Shown: positions 1 through 6,474 of the stretch, piece by piece | Position numbering within the stretch: position 1 is the stretch's first letter | Layout of the letters: each line of letters opens with the position of its first letter | Assembly (NCBI GenBank): GCA_034436045.1 | Contig: DAOTVZ010000072.1 | Span: 1-12,455, forward strand | Length of the DNA: 12,455 nucleotides | From: H111-94 sp034436045 | GTDB lineage: Bacteria > Chloroflexota > Ktedonobacteria > Ktedonobacterales > Ktedonobacteraceae | Reading direction: 5' to 3' | Notes under the pieces: generated by a model | Told to the model about the DNA's origin: nothing | Database searches by the model: none | The model's input: only the letters and a program-made list of their open reading frames with translations | Translations under genes and position numbers: made by a program

Positions 1-274
1 ATCATGCCCCTACTGTGGCCGGTTTCGTTTGAAAAAAATCATCATGATGCCCTGTCGATGCCTCGACGAGGGGCGAGGGCGTGATGAATCACGCCCCTAC
101 TGTGGCCGGTTTCGTTTGAAAAAAATCATCATGATGCCCTGTCGATGCCTCGACGAAGGGCGAGGGCGTGATGAATCATGCCCCTACTGTGGCCGGTTTC
201 GTTTGAAAAAAATCATCATGATGCCCTGTCGATGCCTCGACGAGGGGCGAGGGCGTGATGAATCACGCCCCTAC
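1..274. repeat. Tandem array of an 87-bp palindrome-containing repeat (about 3.15 copies)
   Basis: The core GCCCCTAC recurs at 6, 93, 180 and 267, an exact 87-bp period. The three full copies differ at only two sites: C/T just before the core (T at 5 and 179, C at 92 and 266) and G/A near position 70 of the window (A at 157). Each junction carries a palindrome, GGGCGTGAT-GA-ATCACGCCC (imperfect in the copies with T). Each unit also has the short palindrome CCTCGACGAGG. The array starts before the window and ends at 274, where the sequence becomes unique. Because 87 is divisible by 3, the array is open in one frame and gives a 29-residue periodic peptide, but no ribosome binding site or family supports a protein. 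Related cores occur at 3313-3438 and 12189-12276. Confidence 0.95.
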
Positions 275-316
275 GGGATTGCCGATAGTGTTGGTTAAGA
301 TTTTTTATTTATTTTA

Positions 317-793
317 TTATATTCCTGTGCTGCCAAACCCACCGCGTCCCTGGCCGGCGTCATCAATCTCATTCCATACGACGCGCGTGATCGGAATAAA
401 GATGCCTTGCGCGATGCGTTCTCCTCGTTGTACCATCACCGCCTCGTCACGAAAATTGTAGACCTGCACGAGCAGTTCATCCCCCTCGCCGCTATAATCC
501 TGGTCGATGATTCCGACGCCGTGCGGGATCATCAACCCTTTGCGGCGCGGCGTGCTACTTCTCAGCGTCAGTAACAGCATATAGCCAGGGGGTGTCTGCA
601 CGATCACGTTGCCGGGGATGCGCCCCAGCTTGCGAGGTGGAATCTCTGTGTCCTCGCGGCACAGCAGGTCAAAGCCGACCGAACCTGCCGTAGCATAGGT
701 TGGCAACGGCAGGGTTTTGTCAATGCGCTTAATAGCCACCTGTATGATCTGAGTAGCAGATGGTGGATCGCCTGCATTATCGGGTTTATCCAT
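317..793 (-). CDS. dut: dUTP diphosphatase (dUTPase), trimeric type
   Basis: Hydrolyses dUTP to dUMP and pyrophosphate, keeping uracil out of DNA and supplying dUMP for thymidylate synthesis; cytosolic, trimeric in this family. All five dUTPase motifs are present in the 158-residue protein: I at 34-44 (ATAGSVGFDLL), II at 78-86 (RSSTPRRKG), III at 92-103 (GVGIIDQDYSGE, catalytic Asp about 97), IV at 123-130 (QRGERIAQ) and V at 149-157 (GRGGFGSTG, with the stacking Phe). Length matches the usual 145-160 residues. The frame runs open to 862, but I chose the ATG at 793: the extra residues precede any conserved motif, and a TATAAT sits only 7 nt upstream of this ATG. No Shine-Dalgarno is seen, in keeping with a leaderless message. 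It is transcribed away from the 1075 gene and stands alone. Confidence 0.93.
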   Translation of the reverse strand: MDKPDNAGDPPSATQIIQVAIKRIDKTLPLPTYATAGSVGFDLLCREDTEIPPRKLGRIPGNVIVQTPPGYMLLLTLRSSTPRRKGLMIPHGVGIIDQDYSGEGDELLVQVYNFRDEAVMVQRGERIAQGIFIPITRVVWNEIDDAGQGRGGFGSTGI

Positions 794-800
794 GCCAGAT

Positions 801-806
801 ATTATA
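801..806 (-). promoter_or_regulatory. dut: Candidate -10 box (TATAAT) for dut, leaderless arrangement
   Basis: On the minus strand a perfect TATAAT is followed by 7 nt and then the dut ATG at 793, so transcription would begin at or within a base or two of the start codon. There is no good -35: the hexamer at 17-nt spacing is TGCCAT. No ribosome binding site precedes the ATG, which agrees with a leaderless transcript. Transcription start mapping would decide it. Confidence 0.5.
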
Positions 807-988
807 CCACTATTGTGCTGAGCATGGCAGAGCATGGCAAGCGGCCAGGGCGAGCGAGGCAAGAAGATAGCGATGATTGCTATGACACTTGCATTACTTT
901 ATTAGAGAACGGATGCATAGGACTGGACTGCGCCATGCATCAAGACACTTTTTCACCTTGCAGGCATCTATCATTAAGCCTCAACCTG

Positions 989-997
989 TGGTATGAT
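989..997 (+). promoter_or_regulatory. Candidate extended -10 promoter for the 1075-3315 unit
   Basis: TGGTATGAT (989-997) fits the extended -10 form TGnTATAAT with one mismatch. There is no convincing -35 at 16-18 nt, as is common for extended -10 promoters. The predicted start is about 1004, immediately before a strong AAGGAG at 1005-1010. The rest of the 281-nt divergent gap (794-1074) shows no gene. Confidence 0.4.
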
Positions 998-1020
998 CTA
1001 AGGTAAGGAGCGGATTTTAT

Positions 1021-1038
1021 ATGTATAGCGTGCTGTGA
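1021..1038 (+). other. Possible five-codon leader ORF (MYSVL) ahead of the CvpA-like gene
   Basis: AAGGAG at 1005-1010 is followed by 10 nt and an ATG that opens a five-codon frame, MYSVL, ending in TGA. The main gene has its own ribosome binding site 17 nt after that stop. Strong initiation signals on such a short frame could mean a leader peptide or a decayed start. Chance cannot be excluded, and there is no attenuator-like hairpin after it. Confidence 0.25.
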
Positions 1039-1074
1039 TTGACAACAATTTTACGAGAGGGGAGCGATAAACAC

Positions 1075-1653
1075 ATGTCATCAATACCCATTACAGCACA
1101 ACAATGTTTTTTTGTAGCCATCTTCATTTTTATTGTGGCCGGCTTCTTTCGGGGATGGAAAAGAGAGTTAGTTTCGCTGGTCTTCATCTTGCTGGGTATC
1201 GTGTTACTCAACCCAATTTCGGTTAATGCGATTGGTCAGTTCCTGGCGCGTCTGCCAGCAACTATCAGCTATCTGACCACTGGGAACGCAACGAACCCTA
1301 CCCCACTGCCTCAACAGAACTATACTTTTGGTCCACTGGGTACACTGATTATCTTCTTTCTCATAATTGCTATCGGCTATTATGCCGGTAATCAGGCGTT
1401 TCCCAAACCCGCAACGGCGGGCGAGCGCTTTATCGGCATCATTCCGGCCCTGGTTGCAGGGGCAGTTGTCCTCTATTACCTCGATCATAGTGGCATCTTC
1501 TCCAGCACGGGTAACGGCGCTACCTTCGCCACCGTCTTCCAGATACCCGACCCAGGCACGTATCTTCCGTTCCTGTTTATCGTGGCAATTCTGGCATTGA
1601 TTGTGGCCCTGATCTCTAACCGCGTTGGCAAGAAGGGTGGCGCGAAGAAATAA
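1075..1653 (+). CDS. Small CvpA-like integral membrane protein
   Basis: A 192-residue protein with about four hydrophobic helices, near residues 9-25, 30-50, 88-104 plus 123-137, and 162-180. The N-terminal stretch GFFRGWKRELVSL, lying between two helices, resembles the start of the CvpA (colicin V production) family, which also has four helices. A Pro/Asn/Thr-rich loop follows the second helix, and the C-terminus is Lys-rich (KKGGAKK), probably cytoplasmic. The ATG at 1075 was chosen over an upstream TTG at 1039 because GAGAGGGGAG (1055-1064) lies 10 nt before it. The PH-domain gene starts 57 nt downstream on the same strand, so the two are probably co-transcribed. CvpA itself is not well defined biochemically. 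I am sure of a membrane protein and only moderately sure of the family. Confidence 0.8.
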   Translation: MSSIPITAQQCFFVAIFIFIVAGFFRGWKRELVSLVFILLGIVLLNPISVNAIGQFLARLPATISYLTTGNATNPTPLPQQNYTFGPLGTLIIFFLIIAIGYYAGNQAFPKPATAGERFIGIIPALVAGAVVLYYLDHSGIFSSTGNGATFATVFQIPDPGTYLPFLFIVAILALIVALISNRVGKKGGAKK

Positions 1654-1710
1654 CCTGTTCAGTTCTATTGGGCAAGGTCGTTAGCAATTCAGCGAGCTTG
1701 AGGTGACAGC

Positions 1711-3315
1711 ATGGCGAACGCACAGAAAAATACTGCAAATGAGATGCCCGATGATCCCTGGCGTTCTGGACGTACTCGTTTTGGCCTGCAACAGTTCCGA
1801 CTGGGGCGTGACCGGAAATGGCATTTCTCAGGGCAACAACCGGACGAAGAAGTGATCAAGGTTGTGCGCAAGCACTGGTGGTTCCTGGTTATACCGGCCC
1901 TGCCTTTTCTCGGCTCGCTGTTCCTGCTGTTACTCACCCTCTGGGCGCAGGTTACGTTTCCGGCTCTTGGGGCCTTCTGGTACCTGGTCGATGTGCTCGT
2001 TTTCTGTCTGATTATTGGCACTGGCGTCTGGTTCGCCTGGCGCGACCTCATTGCCTGGTGGGTCGAAACCTTTATCATTACGAACAAACGGATCATCAAT
2101 TCCAGCGGTCTTTTACAGCCCAAACGGCAGGAGACCCCACTGGAAAGAGTGCAGCAGGTGGGGGCTGAACTGGATAGCCTGCTGGGCTTTTTGCTCGGCT
2201 TTGGCACTGTACATGTCTATCTGACCGGTAGCGATCTGATCATGCGCGGTGTGCCCGATCCCAAAGCCATCAAAGATTCTATTCAGGGTATCAGCGAGCG
2301 CGTGAAGGCGGGCAAGCCAAAAGACAAGCCGGTGCCCGTGCCCAGGGACCCGGAGCTGGCCGGGCTGCTGAAATCGATGTTCGCAGCTTCCGACCCGCCC
2401 AAACTGCCAGATGCCGACGCGAATTATCCCCCACCACGCAATCCCGACCGTCTGCGCGGCCCCCGCCGCACTTTTGGTGGTATCTTGCGCATTCCTTGCG
2501 GTGTACACTACTTCTCCGGCGAATACACCGTCAAGTACATTCAGCGTTCGCAGTATGTGCTGCTGCGTAATCTTGCCATCCCCGTTTTGATGCTGCTGGT
2601 GATTTTACCGGTAGCTCTTGTTGTCCCATTCACTCCGGCTCTCCCACTCGCGCTGCAAAGCTACTGGTGGTTGTTTATGGGTCTGGTAGTGCTGGCCCTC
2701 ATCCTCTCGATGATTGTCATTTACATCAACTATGTGGATGACGTGTATATTCTTACCACACGTCGCATCATCGACATTAATCGCGTTTTTATCTTCACCT
2801 ACGAGGGGCGTCTGGAAGCAGAATACAAAAATATACGCGATATTCGTGTGCGTGTGAACAATGTCATTGAGCGCTTGCTGGACATCGGTGATGTTTACAT
2901 TGAGACGCCAGGGAGCAAGGAAACCGACATTATTTTTAGAACAGTCGATCATCCCTTCTTGATCCAGGATCAGATTTTCGGTATCAAGAACCATAAAGAT
3001 AAGGTTGATAAGGTCAATAAGGACAATGAGGAGAAGAAAAAGATCGGCAACTGGTTCAGCACGGTAGTCTCCCATATGGAAGACAAGGCACGCAGCGCGC
3101 CCGATCTGACGGGCATGGATCTCCTGACCGCGATAGCCTGCGCCCAGGAGCTGGAACTGGATGTGCGTGTCTGGAGCGAGGATGATGCTCCCAATGTGCC
3201 GCCCGGCCATATTATTCATCAGAGTCCCCCTGCCGGTACCTTGATGACGAAGGGCCATACCATCGAGGTCGTGCTGAGTCGGCAAGCGCCAGTCGGTGGC
3301 GTGATCTATCCATAG
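1711..3315 (+). CDS. Membrane protein with two bacterial PH (bPH2/YdbS-like) modules and a C-terminal PASTA domain
   Basis: A 534-residue protein with a duplicated plan. Module 1 has a helix pair at about 57-80 and 88-112, then a PH-like domain at 113-195 beginning with the typical VETFIITNKRIINSSGLL and containing the RVQQV turn. Module 2 has helices at about 286-308 and 318-341, then a PH-like domain at 342-425 beginning YVDDVYILTTRRIIDINR. A Pro/Lys-rich linker (200-255) joins them. A highly charged Lys/Asp segment (428-445) leads to one PASTA domain at about 463-524 (PDLTGMDLLTAI, QSPPAGT, IEVVLS). PASTA domains usually bind cell-wall precursors or beta-lactams on serine/threonine kinases and penicillin-binding proteins. 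Here there is no kinase. GAGGTGA lies 4 nt before the ATG. The cellular role is unknown; the TM topology leaves open whether the PASTA domain faces outward. Confidence 0.88.
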   Translation: MANAQKNTANEMPDDPWRSGRTRFGLQQFRLGRDRKWHFSGQQPDEEVIKVVRKHWWFLVIPALPFLGSLFLLLLTLWAQVTFPALGAFWYLVDVLVFCLIIGTGVWFAWRDLIAWWVETFIITNKRIINSSGLLQPKRQETPLERVQQVGAELDSLLGFLLGFGTVHVYLTGSDLIMRGVPDPKAIKDSIQGISERVKAGKPKDKPVPVPRDPELAGLLKSMFAASDPPKLPDADANYPPPRNPDRLRGPRRTFGGILRIPCGVHYFSGEYTVKYIQRSQYVLLRNLAIPVLMLLVILPVALVVPFTPALPLALQSYWWLFMGLVVLALILSMIVIYINYVDDVYILTTRRIIDINRVFIFTYEGRLEAEYKNIRDIRVRVNNVIERLLDIGDVYIETPGSKETDIIFRTVDHPFLIQDQIFGIKNHKDKVDKVNKDNEEKKKIGNWFSTVVSHMEDKARSAPDLTGMDLLTAIACAQELELDVRVWSEDDAPNVPPGHIIHQSPPAGTLMTKGHTIEVVLSRQAPVGGVIYP

Positions 3316-3438
3316 GGGCAGCATTGATCACGTCCTACCCGTGAAGCGTGCGCTTCTTCAGGAACAACGCAATGATGAATGGCGCTGTTCCAAGATATGA
3401 CGCGCGCCACAGGTAGGGCGTGATCAATGCTGCCCCTA
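3313..3438. repeat. 126-bp inverted-repeat element (MITE-like) between convergent genes
   Basis: Arms 3313-3339 and 3412-3438 are 27-nt inverted repeats with a single mismatch (C/T, tolerated as G-U in RNA) around a 72-nt centre. The ends read TAGGGGCAGC...GCTGCCCCTA, so each outer end is TA, compatible with a TA target as used by IS630/mariner-type elements. A small internal hairpin, GAAGCG-TG-CGCTTC, lies at 3343-3356. The TAG stop of the PH-domain gene is the first three bases of the left arm. In RNA the arms would form a long stem, so the element could also end transcription from both sides, although there is no clear T-run. No coding capacity. Confidence 0.85.
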
Positions 3439-3452
3439 AGCTTATTTTTGGA

Positions 3453-4814
3453 TTAGCGCATGCCGACACCGATACGTGTCAATAGAGCAACGCATTCGAT
3501 ATGGTAGGTTTGCGGGAACATATCGATGGGCTGCGCTGCTACGAGACGATAGCGACCTGTGCTGCACAGGGCCGCAATGTCGCGCGCCAGCGTGCTGGGG
3601 TCACAGGAGACGTAACAGATCGCGCGCGGGGCAAGCGTCTGTAGTGCCTGCAAGGCTTTGGGATGGCAGCCGGAGCGCGGTGGGTCTACCAGAGCCAGGT
3701 CGATACGCTCGCGCCGATAATGCAACTGGCCCAGCACGCGCTCTAGCGTGCCTTCCAGGGTGGTGATGTTGTTCTGGTTATTCAAGGCTGCGCTGGCACG
3801 GGCGTCCATTACCGCGCTCGGCTGTGACTCAACCGCGATCACGCGCGCGACGCGGGGCGCGAAAAAGGCCGAGAAGAGACCAACGCCGCTGTAACCATCC
3901 AGTACTACATCGTTGCGCTGCGGCTCCAACATGGCTACTGCGCGCTCTACCAGCGTTGAGGCCTGGATCAGATTCACCTGGAAGAACGAATCGGCGGAGA
4001 CACGGAACTTGCGCCCCATGACGACATCGGTCAGAAACTCCTGACCAACGACTACGCGCCCATAGCGTCCGCCCACGCGCTCGATAATGACGCCGACAAT
4101 GCCGGGGGCCACTGTCAGCAAATCCTGTGCTAGTTGTTGCGGGTCTTCAATCACAGAGCCGGGGCGCGCATGTACTACGAGCAGAGCGGGCACAGCTTTA
4201 GCCATCGGCATCGCTGCCGACGAGCTGCTCACCGCGCCGATGGCACCGCGCAAGGTAAATGCCTGCACCATCTCGCCTACTTGCTCTCCAAAATAGTCTT
4301 TAAGCTTCCAGCGCACTCGCTGATAGACCTGATCCAGCGCGGGATGTAGCAATGCGCAATCTTCCAGGTCTTGTATTTCATGGCTATCACTGAGCTTGAA
4401 GCCGATCTCTCCGGCGGGACCAACAGAAAATAGAGCAATGTTGCGGTAGTGCCAGGGAGAGAATTCGTGCGGCATTCCAATGGTGGGATGGACAATGGCA
4501 TCGGGTTGTTTGCCAATGCGTACCAACAACTGGCGCACGATATGCGCCTTCCAGGTCAACTGTGCCGGATAGGCGATATGTTGCCATTGACAACCACTCT
4601 CGGTTAACAGAGGATAAGCGGGATCGACGCGCTCTGGAGCGGGGCGCAATATCTCCAGCAGTTCTGCACGAGCGTGGCCACGCCGTTCCTCGACAATCTC
4701 TACACGTACCCGTTCACCGGGAATCCCGCCGGGGACAAAGAGGACACGTCCCTCATAGCGGCCCACGGCATCTCCTCCGTAGGCAAGGTCTGTTAGTTCA
4801 ACATCAATGCTCAT
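3453..4814 (-). CDS. rlmD: SAM-dependent RNA uracil-C5 methyltransferase, TrmA/RlmD (RumA) family
   Basis: Methylates C5 of a uridine in rRNA or tRNA using S-adenosylmethionine. The 453-residue protein has an N-terminal TRAM RNA-binding domain (about 1-58), a central domain, and a C-terminal Rossmann methyltransferase. Visible motifs are FFQVN (277-281), the SAM loop DGYSGVGLF (306-314), DPPRSG (377-382), the nucleophile in SCDPSTLARD (Cys404) and the general base in HIEC (Glu440). The family's four Fe-S cysteines are only half kept: Cys75 (GCQWQH) and Cys153 (EDCALL) align with the last two, while the first two are missing. I chose the ATG at 4814 because GAGG lies 7 nt upstream and the TRAM domain begins there; the frame runs open to 4892. 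The exact target (23S U1939, U747 or tRNA U54) cannot be told. It is transcribed convergently with the PH-domain gene. Confidence 0.9.
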   Translation of the reverse strand: MSIDVELTDLAYGGDAVGRYEGRVLFVPGGIPGERVRVEIVEERRGHARAELLEILRPAPERVDPAYPLLTESGCQWQHIAYPAQLTWKAHIVRQLLVRIGKQPDAIVHPTIGMPHEFSPWHYRNIALFSVGPAGEIGFKLSDSHEIQDLEDCALLHPALDQVYQRVRWKLKDYFGEQVGEMVQAFTLRGAIGAVSSSSAAMPMAKAVPALLVVHARPGSVIEDPQQLAQDLLTVAPGIVGVIIERVGGRYGRVVVGQEFLTDVVMGRKFRVSADSFFQVNLIQASTLVERAVAMLEPQRNDVVLDGYSGVGLFSAFFAPRVARVIAVESQPSAVMDARASAALNNQNNITTLEGTLERVLGQLHYRRERIDLALVDPPRSGCHPKALQALQTLAPRAICYVSCDPSTLARDIAALCSTGRYRLVAAQPIDMFPQTYHIECVALLTRIGVGMR

Positions 4815-4953
4815 GTTCAACCTCGGCAAACACCCACGACTTCGCAGGCCGTGAGTATCCGTCCCATCTTTCCAGCATTCTATCGTTATCACTCATATAG
4901 GGGCAACAGCAAGCGCCCAGCGCCCCTTACGTCCCTTGCATTGCCAGGCGTGC

Positions 4954-5922
4954 TTATAGTGTCAAGGGTTGCCTGGGTTGACTGTAGAGTCGTGTGCCAA
5001 AACGACTCAGGAAGACAGCACCGACCCCGACCATACCCACACCAATACTAACGAGCCAGCCAATATATGGGAGCGATTCCGCCACTGCCAGAACCGTCAG
5101 TCCTACTATCACCTGTGCCAGGCGCGTATTATAGTGAGGCATCATACGCTTGAGCAGATAGTCGCCAAGCCCCCAGCCAATCGCAACGGTTCCCAGCAGC
5201 CATGCTGCCCCCAGGCCGATAGCAACGATGATGGCTAAGGGAAGCGCCACGATAAGCGCGATGAGTACTGCCAGCACCAGTGGGGCGAGCAGCAGACTCA
5301 AGAGACCCAGCACGAAACTGCGTCGCGTTTTACTGCGTGCCGTTACGCGCACCAGCATGACATGCTCTGGAAGGAGCGTTATCAACAGGAGACCGGCTCC
5401 GATCCAGGTGATCAGCATCCAGAAATGGAGTTCGAAGCCTCCTCCACCATTGAGGAAGAATTGGCCCGCACTCTGCGAGCAACCGGACACCGCACCGTGT
5501 AGTTGCGACCTCGCGCCTCTCACCCACTGACCATCGCACAAGTGAATGTCTCCATTTACCTGCGCTTCATCCTGCAATGTGACATTGCCACCATAGAGAT
5601 AGATATTGCCGTCTACTTCGCCGGCAATGATGACATTGCCACCAAAGGAAACCACGTTACCTCGCACCACACCGCCAATCACCACTTTGCCACCAAAAGA
5701 GGTAATATCACTACAAATCACTTCGTTACTGGCCACTACCACCACCCCACCGAAGGATGGTGCGTGCCGTGACCCGGTGCAGGCACTTCCCTCACCCGCT
5801 GCATAAGCCGTTGGCACCCCATGCAGCAACAGGAGCAGACCCTCGCTCATGAAGAGCATGATAACGAGTAGAAGCCCCGACCACGCCAACCTGACCCACC
5901 ATCTTCGTTCGACTTTTTGCAT
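4954..5922 (-). CDS. Secreted/membrane polymer-forming (bactofilin-like beta-repeat) protein with C-terminal membrane helices
   Basis: A 322-residue protein. Residues 11-38 form a long hydrophobic signal segment ending AYA-A at about 41, a plausible signal peptidase site. Residues 56-147 carry short beta-helix-like repeats (SFGGVVVV, SFGGKVVIGG, SFGGNVIIAG, YGGNVTL, each followed by a V-G-N/D turn), like the polymer-forming cytoskeletal/bactofilin fold. The C-terminal half has about five hydrophobic helices near 165-184, 203-224, 225-252, 268-283 and 285-307. The signal peptide puts the beta-repeat outside the membrane, unlike cytoplasmic bactofilins. Cysteines in and around the repeat (residues 48, 70, 129, 148) could pair. 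The ATG at 5922 follows GGGAG by 7 nt. It is the last gene of the sigma-factor cassette and follows a strong hairpin (5937-5976). It probably helps build or sense the envelope; the role is inferred. Confidence 0.85.
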   Translation of the reverse strand: MQKVERRWWVRLAWSGLLLVIMLFMSEGLLLLLHGVPTAYAAGEGSACTGSRHAPSFGGVVVVASNEVICSDITSFGGKVVIGGVVRGNVVSFGGNVIIAGEVDGNIYLYGGNVTLQDEAQVNGDIHLCDGQWVRGARSQLHGAVSGCSQSAGQFFLNGGGGFELHFWMLITWIGAGLLLITLLPEHVMLVRVTARSKTRRSFVLGLLSLLLAPLVLAVLIALIVALPLAIIVAIGLGAAWLLGTVAIGWGLGDYLLKRMMPHYNTRLAQVIVGLTVLAVAESLPYIGWLVSIGVGMVGVGAVFLSRFGTRLYSQPRQPLTL

Positions 5923-5936
5923 AGTGGAACTCCCTA

Positions 5937-5976
5937 GCACGCCCACACGAAGCGCCTTTGCCTCGTGTGGGCGTGC
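5937..5976 (-). promoter_or_regulatory. Perfect 14-bp hairpin in the leader of the bactofilin-like gene
   Basis: GCACGCCCACACGA at 5937-5950 and its exact complement at 5963-5976 flank a 12-nt loop. On the minus strand the stem ends one base before the AGGGAG ribosome binding site (5935-5930) of the gene starting at 5922. No T-run follows on either strand, so a standard intrinsic terminator is unlikely. A processing or stability element, a roadblock that lowers downstream expression, or a protein-binding site are open readings. It sits in the only sizeable gap (104 nt) of the cassette. Confidence 0.7.
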
Positions 5977-6026
5977 GCATTCCTGCCTCCCGTCATCTCT
6001 CCACACTTCGGCTTATGTCTCTGCCG

Positions 6027-6461
6027 TCAATGCGATAGCTCTTGCGGCGGTCTCATCAAGTACAACCATATCGCCACCATGATGACGACCAGCAGCGCCA
6101 TGCCGGAGAGCAACCAGCTATTGCGCGTGACCAGAATGAGTCCCGCTTGAATATATTGTGCAACGATCATCAGCGCGTCTATCACATTATTCAACAGCGC
6201 CAGCAGCGCCACGGCCTGATCTGTCTGCACAATCATGAATGCCAGCAAAAGGAGTGGAATACTACATAGCGTAAACAGACCTAGTGCCGCGATAGCCGCG
6301 CCTACAGGGCGTAAACGTTGGACTCGCTGCTGCTGCTGCTGACGCAAATCTTCCAACTGACGGCTAATGCGCTGCTGTTGCTGAACAGCGCGCATGATAC
6401 TCTCGGTCGAGAGCGTGCCGTAGGGTGTCGGTGATGGATGTTCCAGGTCCTTGTTTTGCAT
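6027..6461 (-). CDS. Small Gln-rich coiled-coil membrane protein, candidate partner of the ECF sigma factor
   Basis: A 144-residue protein with a soluble N-terminus. Residues 24-52 (AVQQQQRISRQLEDLRQQQQQ and on) are strongly Gln/Arg-rich and helical, probably a coiled coil. Three hydrophobic helices follow at about 54-78, 84-111 and 115-136, and the tail is short and charged. The ATG at 6461 is preceded by AAAGG with a suitable gap and lies 13 nt after the sigma gene stop, so co-transcription is near certain. The position is that of an anti-sigma factor, yet no zinc-binding anti-sigma motif (HxxxCxxC) is present. I do not recognise the family. A CTG run at about 6326-6341 simply encodes the glutamines. 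Confidence 0.82.
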   Translation of the reverse strand: MQNKDLEHPSPTPYGTLSTESIMRAVQQQQRISRQLEDLRQQQQQRVQRLRPVGAAIAALGLFTLCSIPLLLLAFMIVQTDQAVALLALLNNVIDALMIVAQYIQAGLILVTRNSWLLSGMALLVVIMVAIWLYLMRPPQELSH

Positions 6462-6474
6462 AGCAATCAACCTT

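Noticed and set aside
1..274. CRISPR array
   Set aside because: The whole 87-bp unit is repeated, with no variable spacers and no cas genes nearby.
29..298. 89-residue ORF with a 29-residue repeat containing Cys pairs
   Set aside because: It is the in-frame reading of the 87-bp DNA repeat; no ribosome site, no terminal protein features, and the pattern is explained by the palindromic repeat.
815..1006. 63-residue ORF between dut and the CvpA-like gene
   Set aside because: No ribosome binding site or recognisable features; it covers the predicted divergent promoters.
2605..3324. 239-residue ORF antisense to the PH/PASTA gene
   Set aside because: The opposite strand encodes clear domains over the whole length; the antisense frame has no family features and arises from codon bias.
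4960..4965. TTGACA on the minus strand as a -35 for the methyltransferase gene
   Set aside because: It is part of the last codons of the bactofilin-like gene (Leu-Thr) and has no -10 at proper spacing.
6326..6341. CTG trinucleotide repeat
   Set aside because: It simply encodes the Gln run of the coiled coil in the 6027-6461 gene, where the codons fit the frame.
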